Shown: in pieces, positions 24,215 through 36,479 of the stretch | How positions within the stretch are numbered: position 1 is the stretch's first letter | Layout: each line of letters opens with the position of its first letter | Assembly (NCBI GenBank): GCA_038373885.1 | Contig: JAWZYV010013157.1 | Location: forward strand, 81,220-145,219 | DNA length: 64,000 bases | Direction: 5' to 3' | Source: Cheiracanthium punctorium | Taxonomy: Eukaryota; Arthropoda; Arachnida; Araneae; Cheiracanthiidae | Position numbers and translations under genes: made by a program | The notes under the pieces: model-generated | The model's database searches: none | What the model was told of the DNA's origin: nothing | Seen by the model: only the letters and a program-made list of their open reading frames with translations

Positions 24215-24440
24215 AGAACATAGTTTTTTTTTTTTTTATTTTTTTTTTTTTTACCAGTGAACTGATATTTCGTTCACGTCGGCATTTTATGACGACATAA
24301 TTTGCGGGCAGATGATCTGCGTCGACGCGTTTTCGTCGCATCTTTAGCAGGGTAATGGTGCATTCGACCATTTGAGCTCATATTGGGTATGTATATTAAA
24401 GACCACCGTCGCACGACGGATATTGATTTTGGTGTCTATG
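24215..24440 (-). mobile_element. Possible retroposed segment with poly(A) on minus strand
   Basis: A T-run of about 30 bases (24,222-24,252, one A inside) would be a poly(A) tail on the minus strand. It follows a GC-richer stretch with a 65-codon frame (24,174-24,371, MVECTITLLKMRRKRVDADH). This looks like a retroposed transcript or SINE, but no promoter box or target duplication is clear. Confidence 0.35.
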
Positions 24441-24847
24441 GGATTTAGTTTTTTAACTCTATCAGAAGACTAATGCAGAAGTAATTACACCCTATGTATA
24501 GAAATACGTATGAGTACGCTAGCTCCTGAAGCCTAAAGGCAAGGTTTGACTCGGCCTTTCATCGGTTGAGTGGGGCGATAAAATGAGGCCCCAGCTTGCT
24601 TGGGAATGGACGATATCGATACGAGGCTATTTCAGATACGTATGGGTGGAAAATATAAATTTAGACCAATCAGATTGAAGCATTTAGGGTCAACAGACCT
24701 TGCCGTTGCAGTTAATTCGTCGAGGGTCACGTGTTGGTTGAAAAGTGAAGTCACAACGATAAATTCCATTCAACGCTGGGGGCTTCGTGTCAGGCTGATC
24801 ACCTGACAGAGGCATTTTGTTTCATTCTATGCTCAAAGGGAGGAAGA

Positions 24848-25102
24848 AATTCTGTACCTCAGAACCAGATTAACGTAAGTCACACTAGACTAACTTTTCA
24901 GGAGGGCACCAAAACTGTAAGAAATGAACTGTAGGTCTGGTTGCAGAGCTAATAATTGAATCAGTCAACAAAAAGTTATTGACATTATGTTTCAAATTTG
25001 AGTTTACTTAACCCATTGATAGGTATTTCGTTTAGAGTCAACGCTTTAACCTGAAAATTGTTATATGAACTTAACGTTCGTCTGGTTCTGAGGTACAGAA
25101 TT
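24848..25102. mobile_element. MITE with 22-bp perfect terminal inverted repeats
   Basis: AATTCTGTACCTCAGAACCA (then GA) at 24,848-24,869 is exactly complementary to 25,081-25,102. The total length is about 255 bp with no open frame of note. The flanking bases give no clear target duplication beyond AT-type bases, so I do not assign a superfamily. Confidence 0.88.
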
Positions 25103-25458
25103 ATACATCGCAGTGCACCATTTTCTCGATTCACGGCTTTTAAAGAGTTTTAAAATTCTCAAATTCCGCTAGATTATCATTGCATGAGCTGGGGATATTT
25201 TAGTTATGGAATGACCCTTCCTTACGGACTGAACAGACTACGGCTGACCAAAAATAAGCGTATTATTACTTAATAATGACAGAGTAATATTGGACTCAAT
25301 ACAGCCTTCTAGATATCGGGTTGATTCACTATTTTCCAGCTTTTAAACAGTGACGATTTTTCCAGCTGTTCATTCGTTGTGGTAGAATTTTCCCGAAGGC
25401 TTGGGGGGGGGATTCACTACAATAGGGGACTACTAGAGTCGTGTTTTTTCGTATGTCG
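25103..25458. other. Unassigned stretch
   Basis: No repeat or gene seen. A G-run (GGGGGGGG) lies at about 25,403. Confidence 0.4.
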
Positions 25459-25537
25459 TTTTTTTTTTTTTTTTTTTTTTTTGCAGGGCCCTCTGCAGGT
25501 TAGCTGGGTGGGGCTGAAAAGGCCCACCCAGCTAACC
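25459..25537. repeat. T-tract followed by a GAAA-loop hairpin
   Basis: A run of about 24 T (25,459-25,482) ends in TTGCAG. Then 25,498-25,515 and 25,520-25,537 form an 18-bp stem with one mismatch around the four-base loop GAAA. The core stem is GGTTAGCTGGGTGGG / CCCACCCAGCTAACC. T-tract plus GCAG mimics a splice acceptor and could equally be a retroposon tail on the minus strand. Confidence 0.8.
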
Positions 25538-26575
25538 GGAAAAATATGTATTACCGTCGTAATTTGCATGCTGGTATAATGTAGAAGTGGGTCCACATTA
25601 ACCCTCTGAACGTATTGGGAACGGGCAAATAATAAGAAGTTATTTTCAAGGTTCAATTTTAAAGAAGCTTTGAAATGATAAAGATGAAAGAAATTTTAGT
25701 AGGAGGATTCGTAATTAGAGAAAAAAAAGCAATTAATGTTATTATAAGCTTTGAAATTAAAATATATTTTATGATACCTGTGTGTTGTTAATAATATAAA
25801 TTGTAGGTGCATTACAGGGAAAACTGGAACTGAGAGAACGGAATTTTACGTCGCAGCAGCTTGAAGCGTTAAAATAGAGTATCTTTCTGAGACACTACCC
25901 CTGACTTTTAACTTCAAATATAACATGGGGATATAAGAGGCAACTTTCAAGTTTATCCATGAATACATAATTTTCTAGATATCCTACCATTACTCATTTA
26001 GGGGTGGCTGAAGTCCCATCAGCCACCCTCTGGCTAAACCCCTGTTTAAAATATTTTCATTCCCTCCCTTTTTTTTCCACTTTTCAGTTTTAAATGCTTC
26101 AGTTTCGTTAAAAGAACACCTTGTTACACCGAGAACTTCCTTTGCTTTCGTCATTTTTATGGTGTATGAATTTAATTAAACTCTACTGTTTTTGAATGTT
26201 TTTTAACCACGTCTCATACACTGGATAATATTAAATAACAGGCAAATGAGTAAGGAAGCTTATTATCATCATTATTATTTATAAATTCAAAGCACCGATA
26301 CGAATTGACTGAGAAATTCACGAATTTGAATGAAAACAGTCACCCTTTCTTCTTCTCTCTACGGCAGTCTAAATATATTTTATTTTCTGTGACGCAAACA
26401 TTCTTTTTTATGCTATTGGCTTTAAATAGAAAAGTTTGAAAAAAACTCAACAATCACACTCACTGTAGCAAAATACAACAAACGCGTCAAATGATTGAGG
26501 TTAGAGGAGGCCTAATTTATTTACTTATTTTTGGAGTATTATTTCAAATAAGACGTTGAAAACCCCATTATAGGT
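25538..26575. other. Unassigned AT-rich stretch
   Basis: A small inverted word pair, GGTGGCTGAAG / CATCAGCCACC, lies near 26,003-26,027. No gene seen. Confidence 0.4.
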
Positions 26576-26579
26576 AGTA

Positions 26580-27000
26580 TAGTGATCGTTAAATTCCCCA
26601 CGGTGTGAAAACAACAAAATAGAATTTTTAACTAATTTCAAAAAGGAGGTTGTCAGTTTTTCGAAATGTCCTTTTTTAAAAAATGCACGTATGTTCGAAC
26701 ATACATTAAACAAAAAAGAAAAAAAATAAGGAAGAAGACATTGAAATCGTCGAATCACCAGAAGCAGCGATCCATTTTTATGATTGTTCTTAGTAGAAAG
26801 AAAACTTATTTAAATTTTGTTAAATGTATTTATGTGATCTATTTTTGTTTAAGAGTTCCAGTGAAATTCCCTACGGAATGAAACAATAAAACACAGTTTT
26901 TAACTGGTTTCGAAAAAGAGGACTTTATATCAATGCATTGAAATTCGTTTTAAATGCATGTATGTTTAGCAATGCATGTAGAAGAAGAAAAAAAAGAAGG
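26580..27000. repeat. Two-copy tandem repeat of about 275 bp
   Basis: ATTCCCCACGGTGTGAAAAC at about 26,592 corresponds to ATTCCCTACGGAATGAAAC at about 26,867. Both are followed by TTTTTAACT, TTTCGAAA and GCATGTATGTT-like words and by A-rich AAGAAGAAAAA runs. The copies are well diverged. Confidence 0.6.
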
Positions 27001-27247
27001 CAATGAAGCCACAGAATATCTATCCAAAAGGGCGTTTGTTCAGGGCAGTTCCATGTAAACAGGGTCAAGTTTGGATGATAGGATCAATGACAAACTCACG
27101 AATTTTTTTTTCGATTCTTAATAAACACGTAAACTTTTTTGGTCTAAGTGTGGCCACTTGACCAATTATTCGCCCGGAATACAGGTCTCTTCATTATGGA
27201 GACAGCTAATAGGTTGACTAGTATTGCCTCCTATACAAATAAACTTG

Positions 27248-27440
27248 AAGTCCGTGGTAGATGAGTGGTTAAGGCATTGGACTTGTAACGTGGAGGTTGC
27301 GGGCTTGAATCGGACGTGCACTAAGAACCACCTTGTACATGGGGTGTCTATGAATATTAGACACCCCATGTACACGGTGGTACATGGCAAGAAACAGGAT
27401 TTCAGAATCCGTGGTTCCGAAAGTCCTTGTTGCTAGCAGT
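27248..27440 (+). mobile_element. tRNA-like SINE head followed by a hairpin
   Basis: The head has an A-box-like TAGATGAGTGGTTAAGGC, an anticodon-loop-like CTTGTAA and a B-box-like GGGCTTGAATCGG, with tRNA spacing. The T-arm stem does not pair well and the acceptor does not close, so this is no working tRNA gene. The long hairpin at 27,327-27,381 follows directly. This head differs from the SINE family in the satellite. Confidence 0.6.
27327..27381. repeat. Near-perfect 23-bp hairpin with 9-base loop
   Basis: Arms at 27,327-27,349 and 27,359-27,381 match at 22 of 23 positions. The core is TGTACATGGGGTGTCT against AGACACCCCATGTACA, around the loop ATGAATATT. Such perfection stands out in otherwise decayed DNA. 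Confidence 0.93.
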
Positions 27441-28096
27441 TTCCGAGAGGTGCAAATATTCAGAAGTACTTTCTTCTGAGGAGTATCGAAATTAAGGCGG
27501 AAAGCTCTCCAGAAAAACAAACAATCACATAAACCGCCAAATGTCTTAGTAGGCACTGGGATATTTGAGTCATCGTGATTTCGGTATGGTGAAACAAATG
27601 TGGTACTGGAATTTTAGGAAGACAATGAAAATTCTCAACGGCTTTCAATAAGGGTTGTGCCCTGCGGCAAGATTTTGTTTATTAACTTTTTACCGGAAGT
27701 ATTATTAATTATTTTCGTGGAAATCTGGCCACTCTTCGTTTTCTGAAAGGAATTAGGTGCGGCTTCGCTCCCATTTTCATAAGAATTTGTGAATGCAGTC
27801 AAACCTCGTTAGTAAGTCACCTGGATACGACGTCACTCTTCATATCACGTCATCTTTCAGAAGTCTCGATCTTTTGAGCGCGCCTTTTCGCATAGTGTAA
27901 CCCTTCTCAATGCATCGCTATTTTTTCAGTCGCTCCGTTCAAACACGTCCCTTTTAAGAGTACTATATACAAATCCCTGTCCCCATGACTTTGTCAAGGT
28001 TATCCACCCAAAAACTTTCAATATTTTCCCTTGCAAGAGATTGCTTGCCTTACTAACCCATTTTAGGAATTGTTACAGGAGTATTCTTCGTTTAGA
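27441..28096. other. Unassigned stretch
   Basis: Short frames only. A 93-95-codon minus frame over 27,269-27,556 runs through the hairpin and is an artefact. Confidence 0.4.
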
Positions 28097-28330
28097 GCAG
28101 CGATTTCCCAACGGGGTTCAGGTGGAACCCTTGGGGTACCATGAAGGGGGTCTATAGTGTTCCAAGGGTTTATTGGGGGTCGATGATAAACTTTTCTGTT
28201 TTAAAAATTTTTAGTTAATTTTTAAGGAATTGATAGATAATAATATCCGTTTTACTATTTATAAATATAATACAGATTTGCATTAGCTGTTTAATTCACG
28301 TATCTAAAGCCGAGGCTGGTTTGCAAATTT
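28097..28330. mobile_element. hAT-like element end, partner not found
   Basis: CAGCGATTTCCCAACGGGGT followed by GGAACCCTTGGGGTACC has the CAGCGGTTCCCAAAC / GGAACCC style of hAT ends. GGGGTCTA-type words recur near 28,795 and 28,832, which may belong to the far side. I cannot find a matching right end, so the right boundary is arbitrary. Confidence 0.45.
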
Positions 28331-30780
28331 TGATCGAAGTTGTACAATATGACACGCTGGGAAAATAGCAGTAATGCATTTTTACGCCTTGCAGTTTACG
28401 GCTTCAGTTTTTAACATTAATGTGATCAAGATGTCTTTCATTAATAAATCGGCGATGCTGAACATTTTTGTAATTTCATTTTTTTCTAGTGTCTCGAACC
28501 GTTCTTAAGATAAGAACGTTCACTCCAAATATAGCCAACCTGGTGGCACTGCAAGCGTCCCCCAACCCTCCCCCCCGTAACGCATAGCAACGTTACTATA
28601 CTTAGACCCAATTTCTATGACTATAGCTCTTACCATTCGGAAATGATTGGGGTAAAAACGGACTTTAGCGGGCACACTGTATATGTTAAAATTACATTAA
28701 ATTCTGTAAAAGATATGAAATAGTTTTTTTTTATTATTCAAGTATCCTTCAACTTCATGCATTTTGGATCTTTTAGGTATTAAAAGAATTAGGGGGTCTA
28801 TTGAAAAAAAATCTTTCAAGGTGGTCTAAGGGGTTTAGAGTGTTCCGTTCGACGACAGGTTCAATGTGACGGATTGTAAAATAAATAATAATGAATACGT
28901 AGCGTCTTTACTTATCATTTCCTTGATCTGCCATACATTTCATCCATTTAAATTGGTATTTCCCGCATTTATAATGTAAGCCAATCACAGGCAGACTTAT
29001 GTAAACATTTATTACTTTGTTTTGCATTGAATAAACTCCGCTGAGTAATGACGTACTAACGAGGTTTGGCTGTATAAAAATTTCTTGCTTGTCGTAGAGC
29101 ATATGTGGGCAATCTGTGGCCCGCCACGGCTTTTGATCCGGGCTAAGGAACACATCAAAACCCGTATTAGAACCTAAATAAACCATTCAAAATTCCCACA
29201 TAAATCTCAATTATACGGCCCGCGACTTCGCGAACATCTTATAGTTTGGCCAACAACTTTTGAAATGTTGTCCATACCTGCCGTACAGAGAAGGAAACAG
29301 AAACACTGGGACACAGTGTTGGTCTCTTAAAAATTTAGTGAAGGAAGGGGGTCCGGCCTTTTTGCGATTTAAACACATCACCAGACAGGACGCCCGCTTG
29401 CAGCATTGCAACATGCATACCAGCATAACGACCGTGTTTGCACGTCACGCCGTCGGGATCCACTTCTCGTGAGCATACATAGTACGATGCTCGGCAAAGA
29501 GAGAGCATCCAGATAGTTTAATTAGCTTGATATCATTATTGGATACTGGTTCTATGTGCCTTTTGATAGGCAAAACTGACCAATGGGTTTGCTCCTTCTG
29601 ACGTCACTCTCCTTTATTTATTAGTTAACATGGAACAAAAACAAATACTTTATTCAAACAAAATATTAACAAAAATTTTATTCAGTTTTTAAAATATTTT
29701 TCTTTATATTACTATATGTTTCAAAGTTAATTTTTTAAATAATATATGTACAATTTTATTATTCATTATGTTTTTAATATAGTAACTAAATTTTTTTAAA
29801 TACTTCTTAAAAACGTTTAAATTTTAATAGTTTTTTAAGTACATCTTTTTTTTTCTTTTAAAGACTGAACGTATGTACAGTACTCGGAAGCTCTTGGCGA
29901 AGACTTGACGTAAGATGTTAAACTAAAACGGCGGAATTTGTCACCCTTTAGATATTTTATCACACAAAGCAATTATCGCATTCAGTGTTCTTTTTCCCCG
30001 GGGGGGGGGGGTTATTATTTTTAAAGAAAACGCATTTAAAGGAAAATACGTTAAACTGCCCAAAAATATAATGTACAAAAACTGTTTATTTTTATTATTT
30101 TTTTGGGTTACAAAACTTTCAGCATATGCTTTGTTAACATTTGCGCACCGTTAACTAAACATATGGCTGGGTATATGCTAAATTAACAGTGGTTAGACCC
30201 TGCAATTGCATGCATCTAACCATTCATTTAAATTTGGAAACTATCTTTGACATAGTACCTATGACTTGCAATTATAAAAATAGACAATTATTGCTTATTA
30301 CTATTTTCCCGATAAGTAATTACATGTAATTTTCGTAAATAATGCCTGTACAAATTTTATCACTTCCTAAATCAATTTATTTTTATTTATTTATTTTTTT
30401 TTCAAAATCAGTTCCAAATAAAAATATATTAATGTACAATTTTAATGAAGTACATAACATCCATTCTACATTACTGTTAAGAATTTTGCGCGATTTAAGA
30501 TATCATTTTAAACATGTGCGCATAAATGTAACAAAAATATTGCTTTTTTCTCAAATAATAATAGAGCAATTTAGATTTCTTTTAATGATAACAATAGGAT
30601 CGTCCACAACATGGAATATAATTTTTATGTTAAAACAGAATTTTAAATATATTTTGCAGGAAAATCCTTAAAAAATCTAAATATTGTACTACGAGGTTTT
30701 TTCCTAAAATTATCAAAACATTTCTGATTTTGTAAGTCGTTTCAGGAAAGACATTATTTTCCTTTCATCAATTTTTACAA
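28331..30780. other. AT-rich DNA with one further hAT-like fragment
   Basis: CATATGTGGGCAATCTGTGG at about 29,100 with CCCGCCACGG, and TACGGCCCGCGACTTCGCG near 29,214, resemble the ends of hAT elements of the GTGGGCAAACTGCGGCCCGC type. The rest is AT-rich with short frames and a G-run at about 30,000-30,010. No gene supported. Confidence 0.4.
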
Positions 30781-32420
30781 ACTTAATAACTATAAAGTTC
30801 AAGTTACAAAAATAGCCATGGGAAAAGATTATAAATATACCAACATATTTACAAATGAGACTTCCGTAAATGAAAAAATTTTAGAAATAACACATACATA
30901 AATAATACATGCATTATTATAAATACTTGTAACACATAAAATGACAACATTTTTCTCATTGTTTTTCGAATTACATTTCAAAAATTTTTATAAGCATAGG
31001 CTAGCTACTTTAATAATTCATTTACAAAATAACACTTTATACCATCTTATAAATACAATATTCAATTTAAAAAAAGTAACAATGAGAAAAGATTATAAAT
31101 GTACCAACATACTATGAACAAATAGTACTTTCGTAAATGAAACAATTTTGGAAATAACATATACATAGTTAATATATGCTTGCTAATAATATCGTTAACA
31201 CAAAAAATGACATTTGACATGTTTTTTCCACCACTGTGTTTCTCATTGTATAAAATTACACTTAATTTCTTTCCCACTGTACTTCGTGTTACATATCAAA
31301 CACATTTATGCATACATGCTGCTTTACCTATTAATTTACACATTATTTACGATATATTATTTTATACCAGCTTATCAATACAATGTTCAAGTTATAAAAA
31401 TACAGATTATAAATGTACAGATATATCTTGATGATACTTCCGTAAATGAAACAATTTTAGAAATAACATACATAATTAAAATATGCATTATTATAAGTGT
31501 TCGAAATACATAAAATGTCATTTATCAATTTTTTCCAACAGTATTTCGAATTACATTTAAAAAATTATGCTTGCACCTGTAATAACTTATTTGCACATTA
31601 TATGTCATATAAAATTTATACCAACTTATCAATATAATGTTATAAAAATAACAATGAGAAACGATTATAAATGTACCAACATATTTTGAACAAATGTCTG
31701 TTCTGCGAATGAAACAATATTAGAAATACTATATACATGATTAATATATGCATAAGTGATACTATTGACTTTATACCAACTCAATCAACATCAATATATA
31801 TCAATAAACCCATAAAGTATAATGCAAAAGTAATACTATATACATATCTTTACCATATGTATAACATCTTTCTATATACATATTTTTATAACTTATTAAT
31901 ATAATGATCAAGTTATAAAAATAACAATGTGTTTCATTGCATTTTGAATAAATGGCAGTTCGTCATCAATAATTAACACATGCGTAGTTATAAATATTGT
32001 AACGCATAAAATTACTTTTTTTTCAATATATTTCGAATTACATTTCAAATATTATATATGCTGCTTTAATAATATATATATGCGTCTTAAAAAGCATTAT
32101 TTATCCTATATAACTTTATACGAATTTAACAATATCCTGCTCAAGTTATAAAAAATAACAATGGAAAAAAGAATATAAATATACCTAAATACTTTTGAAT
32201 AAATGGTACTTTCATAAATGAAAAAAAAATTAGAAATAATATATACATAATTAATATATGCATAATTATAAATATTGTAAAAGATAAAATACTCTTTAAA
32301 TGTTATTTTTCTCACTGTATTTCAAATTATATTTAAAATCTTTTATATATACATCTATGCCTGCTGCAATAACAATATATTTACACTAAAAAAATATGTA
32401 TATAGTACACATATATAAAC
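30780..32420. repeat. AT-rich satellite, period about 265 bp
   Basis: The phrase AGAAAAGATTATAAATGTACC and its variants recur at about 30,815, 31,085, 31,398, 31,655 and 32,165. Between them TAAATGAAACAATTTTAGAAAT, TTCGAATTACATTT and TATCAATATAATGTTCAAG recur in the same order. The copies are roughly 240-315 bp apart. Open frames here are low-complexity Ile/Tyr/Asn-rich and not genes. Confidence 0.85.
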
Positions 32421-32639
32421 AAATTTCATGCTCCCAGCAATATTTCAGTCTTAGAGGTTAAAGGATACATCTGGCGATAGCTAACGGACTCTCATATTTA
32501 ACTCAAAAATGACAAAAATTCGAATCCTAAGATTAAATTATTCGCAGTCAAAACAAAATAAGAATCCTGTACAAAGCGAATATTAAACTATGACTATTCC
32601 TGTCTGCATTGTAAATTTCGTGTATGTACACATGTAACA

Positions 32640-35600
32640 AGCCGCTCTGAATTTGTTTGGGAAGCTTTCAGGCTGTGGTAATTTTCCACGAATTTTCTCT
32701 TAATGAGCAAGAAAGCTTGGACAACTGTTTGTTACTAAGCGTTTCTGTACTGGAACATATTTCGTTAGGAAGCATTCACTGTTGTGGTCACTTTATGAAA
32801 AATTCAGTACACCACCATCGACTAGTCCTCGTGCGCAAAGCTCTTGAACAGATAAGCTTATAAAGGCATTTATATGAATTTCAGTTAGTACATTACCAGC
32901 AATCACTTCTTATGTAGAAGTCTCCAATTCCACAAAAAAGGCTTGGAAAAGTTCAGTAGATTAACATTTCTACATTGGAAGGCATTTTGTTCGACAGCCA
33001 TGGTTCCTGTAGTCACTTTATACAAAGTTTAGTTGACAGACCACTAGGATTCTCTGTACATAGAAGGCTCTTGCTAGATGGGGAGGCTTGAAGAGATGCC
33101 TGTAGATGGACAGTTCTATCCCAGAACATAGTTAAACGCACTTCTTCCTTAAGCACACTTTAAATTAGTAGATCACTATCAATGTATTCTTATACAGAAG
33201 TCCTTCATCGAACGTAAGTGTCCATAAGTAATTACACACTGGAACATACTTCATTAAGCAGATGACCATTGTCCTTATGTGGTCATTTCGTAAAAAATTC
33301 AGCTGGTTGACCATATTGTAAGGCAGACAGGCTCAGAAAAGTGTCTATATTTACAGGAACGTTCCTCGTTAAGTATCTTCCTTTCTTCAATACAAATTCT
33401 GATGGCAGGCCACTGTCAATAGATAGAAGTTTTTAGTTTTAGAGAAACGTTCCTAAAAGACGATAGATTCTATACTTTGACGCACTTCGCTTGATAGCAT
33501 TTTCATGTTTATTATATATAAATTTCTGCTGATATACCTTCAATAATGTCCATATGTACAAAGCCTCTGTTTGGCAGACAGATTTCGAGGAATATCTTTA
33601 GCTAAACATACTTTACTAGAACGGACGTCGGACGGCAACCTTCTCCCTGGTGGCCATTTTATGGTAATTTCAGCCGGCAGATCACTATGCAGAAAATCTG
33701 TAAGCAGAAGACTAGTTGTACAGGCATCCTTGGGAATTTTTTTGAAGTCTCTATGCTGGAATGTACATCGTCAGGAGGCCTTTCTTTTAGAATTCACTAA
33801 GAACCTGTCTTTATAATACACAAGGCTCTTCTTGACTAGAAAGGGTTGGGAACATGCCTGCAACGTACATCATAAAACAGCGTTTTGCGCACTAATTTCA
33901 AGTAGTACACAAATTAGCAGTCTTTGCCTACGTAGAATAAGTCTCTTTCTCGACTGAGTAGTGCCTATGATGGAGAGTACATTGTTGCGTAACCCTCTTT
34001 GTTGTGGTCATTTTATACGAAATACAGTTTAATAGAGAGGGTCCTTATGTAGGAGGTTCTCATCGGACAGCCTGTCTTGGAATGTAGTTTACGGGATAAC
34101 AAGTCAGGCATACAGACATCCTTGTAAATTGTTTGAAGATAAAAGTCTCTGTGCTGGAATGTGCATCGTCAGGAAGCCTTTCTTCTTGCAGTCACTAGGA
34201 TTCAGTCTTTATAATATACAAGGCTCCTCTTGACTAGGAAGGCTTGGAAACATACCTGCAACGTACTTCATAAAAAAGCGTTTTGTGCACTAATTTCAAG
34301 TAGTACACAGATTAGCAGTCGCTCATTACGTAGAAGTCTTTTGCTCAACTGAGTAATGCCTCTGATGGAGAGTACTTTATTGTGGAACCCTCTTTCTTCT
34401 CGTGGTCATTTTATACGAAATACAGTTTCTTAGAGAGGGTCCTTATGTACCACAATCTCATCGGACAGCCAGTCTTGGAAAAAACTTGTGGAGTGACCAG
34501 TCAGGCATCCAGACAGGCTGACCAGAGAGGCATCCTTGGGAAATTGTTTGAAGATAAAAGTCTCGATGCTGGAATGCACATCATCAGGAGACCTTTCTTT
34601 TTGTGGTCCCTAGGATTCAGTCTTTAGAATATACAAGGCTTTTATTGTCTAGAAAGGCTTGGAAACATGACTGCAAAGTACTTCATAAAACAGCGTTTTG
34701 TGAACTAATTTCAAGAAGTACATACATTAGCAGTCGTTCTTTACGTAGAAGGATCTTGCTCGACTGAGTAGTGCCCATGATGGAGCGTACATTGTTGCGC
34801 AACCTTCTTTGTTGTGGTCATTTTATGCGAAATGCAGTTTAATAGAGAGTCCGTATGTAGGAGGCCTCATCGGACAGCCTATCTTCGAAAAAAGTTTGTG
34901 GGATTACCAGTCAGGCATCCAGACATATTTGGGAAATTGTTTGAAGATAACAGTCTCTGTGCTGGAATGTACACCGTCAGGAGGCCTCTCATCTTGCGGT
35001 CACCGGGATTCAGTATTTATAACATACAAGGCTCCTCTTGACTAGGAAGGTTTGGAAACATGCCTGCAACGTACTTCATAAAAAAGCGTTTTGTGCACTA
35101 ATTTCAAGTAGTACACACATTAGCAGTCGCTCATTATGTAGACGTCTTTTGCTCAACTGAGTAATGCCTCTGATGGAGCGTACTTTATTGTGGAACCCTC
35201 TTTCGTCTCGTGGTCATTTTATACGAAATACAGTTTGTTAGAGAGGGTCCTTATGTACCACAATCTCATCGGACAGCCAGTCTTGGAAAAAAGCTTGTAG
35301 AATGACCAGTCAGGCATACAGACAGGCTGACTAGAGAGGTATCCTTGGGAAATTGTTTGAAGATAAAAGTCTCTAAGCTGGAATGTACACCATCAGGAGA
35401 CCTTTCATCTTGTGGTCACTAGGATTCAGGCTTTACCTTTCAGACTCAACGCTCTTCTTCACTAGAAAAACTTGGAGACATGTCTGTAACGTACTCCATA
35501 AAGGAGCGTTTTGTGCAGTCATTTCAAGTAGTACACACATTAACAGTCGTTCCCCCTATGTAGAATAAGTATGTTTCTCGACTGAGTAGTGCCTATGATG

Positions 35601-35720
35601 GAGCGTACTTTGTTGCGCAACCCTCTTTCTCATTTCTCGTATTCATTTTATACGAAATACACTTTGTTAAAGAGGTTCCTTATGTACGGCAATCTCATCG
35701 GAGAGCCAGTCTTAAAATAA
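32640..35720 (+). repeat. Satellite with ~400-bp subunits and ~807-bp higher-order repeat
   Basis: Two phrases alternate. GACCTTTCTTTTTGTGGTC (variants at about 34,175, 34,585, 34,975 and 35,396) is spaced about 400 bp. AACCCTCTTTCTTCTCGTGG occurs at about 34,000, 34,385, 34,800, 35,195 and 35,616. The 34,165-34,460 segment matches 34,970-35,280 closely, an ~807-bp repeat. The plus-strand frame reads HIIRRPFFLWSLGFSL and PLCCGHFIRNTV, which keep the spacing of zinc-finger linkers and knuckles. No frame is open through more than one or two units. Confidence 0.88.
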
Positions 35721-36479
35721 ATGGCGGCTGAATGAGTATGCAGCCAGCGGATCAGCTGTAGTGGACTTCCCAAGAATTATTCTTGTACGCGGTTGTTTTG
35801 TACGAGTATTTTGAGTGAACGCTATGCGTCAGTCTAGCTGTTGTAGGTGCTTCCTGGACATATGCATGTCGAAATACATTCATAGTCTTTTTATCTGTGT
35901 AATGGGAATATTTATCAAATTGTATGCAATTTTCGCATGCGAAAAGTAAAATTATGCTATATATATTTTTTTAATGCAATTTGAGGAATTACTCTTTAAA
36001 TCCAAACACTTTTTTTAATGTTGTGTTGTTATTCGTACAATCGTCTTAGTTGTGACTGCTTTTATTATTATTATAATAGCCACACCTTATGAATAATTAA
36101 TTACTGGGTCAACTGGGAGCATGATATTCATCGGCTATACTATTCAAAATATACAGTTGATGATCGTTAAAGAAACTTTTTTTTTGAAATTATATGACAA
36201 ATTCTTTTTGTTATCGTGTTAAAAATATCTGTACTATTTTATTGCATGAAACTTAATAGTTTTCAATTCATCAAGTTAAACAAGTATTCCACATCTATAA
36301 GAAAAAATAAATAACATTTTTTTATTATTATTTTTTTTTCTTTTTGCTGGAGAAATAATTATATTTATGTGAGTACAGTGTGCATTAATTTGCTGTAACA
36401 TTATTTTTTTAATTATAAGTACCAGTATGTAGTTTCTAACAGTACTATTGATTTTAAAACAATTAAGATTAAATTAACA
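35721..36479. other. AT-rich stretch, nothing seen
   Basis: Low-complexity T-runs and a short TTATTATTAT tract near 36,063. No gene. Confidence 0.4.

Noticed and set aside
27248..27320. Functional tRNA gene
   Set aside because: A and B boxes are present, but the T-arm and acceptor stems do not pair, and a SINE-like body follows.
30342..32315. Membrane-protein-like frames rich in Ile, Tyr and Phe
   Set aside because: They are translations of an AT-rich satellite. Hydrophobicity follows from base composition.
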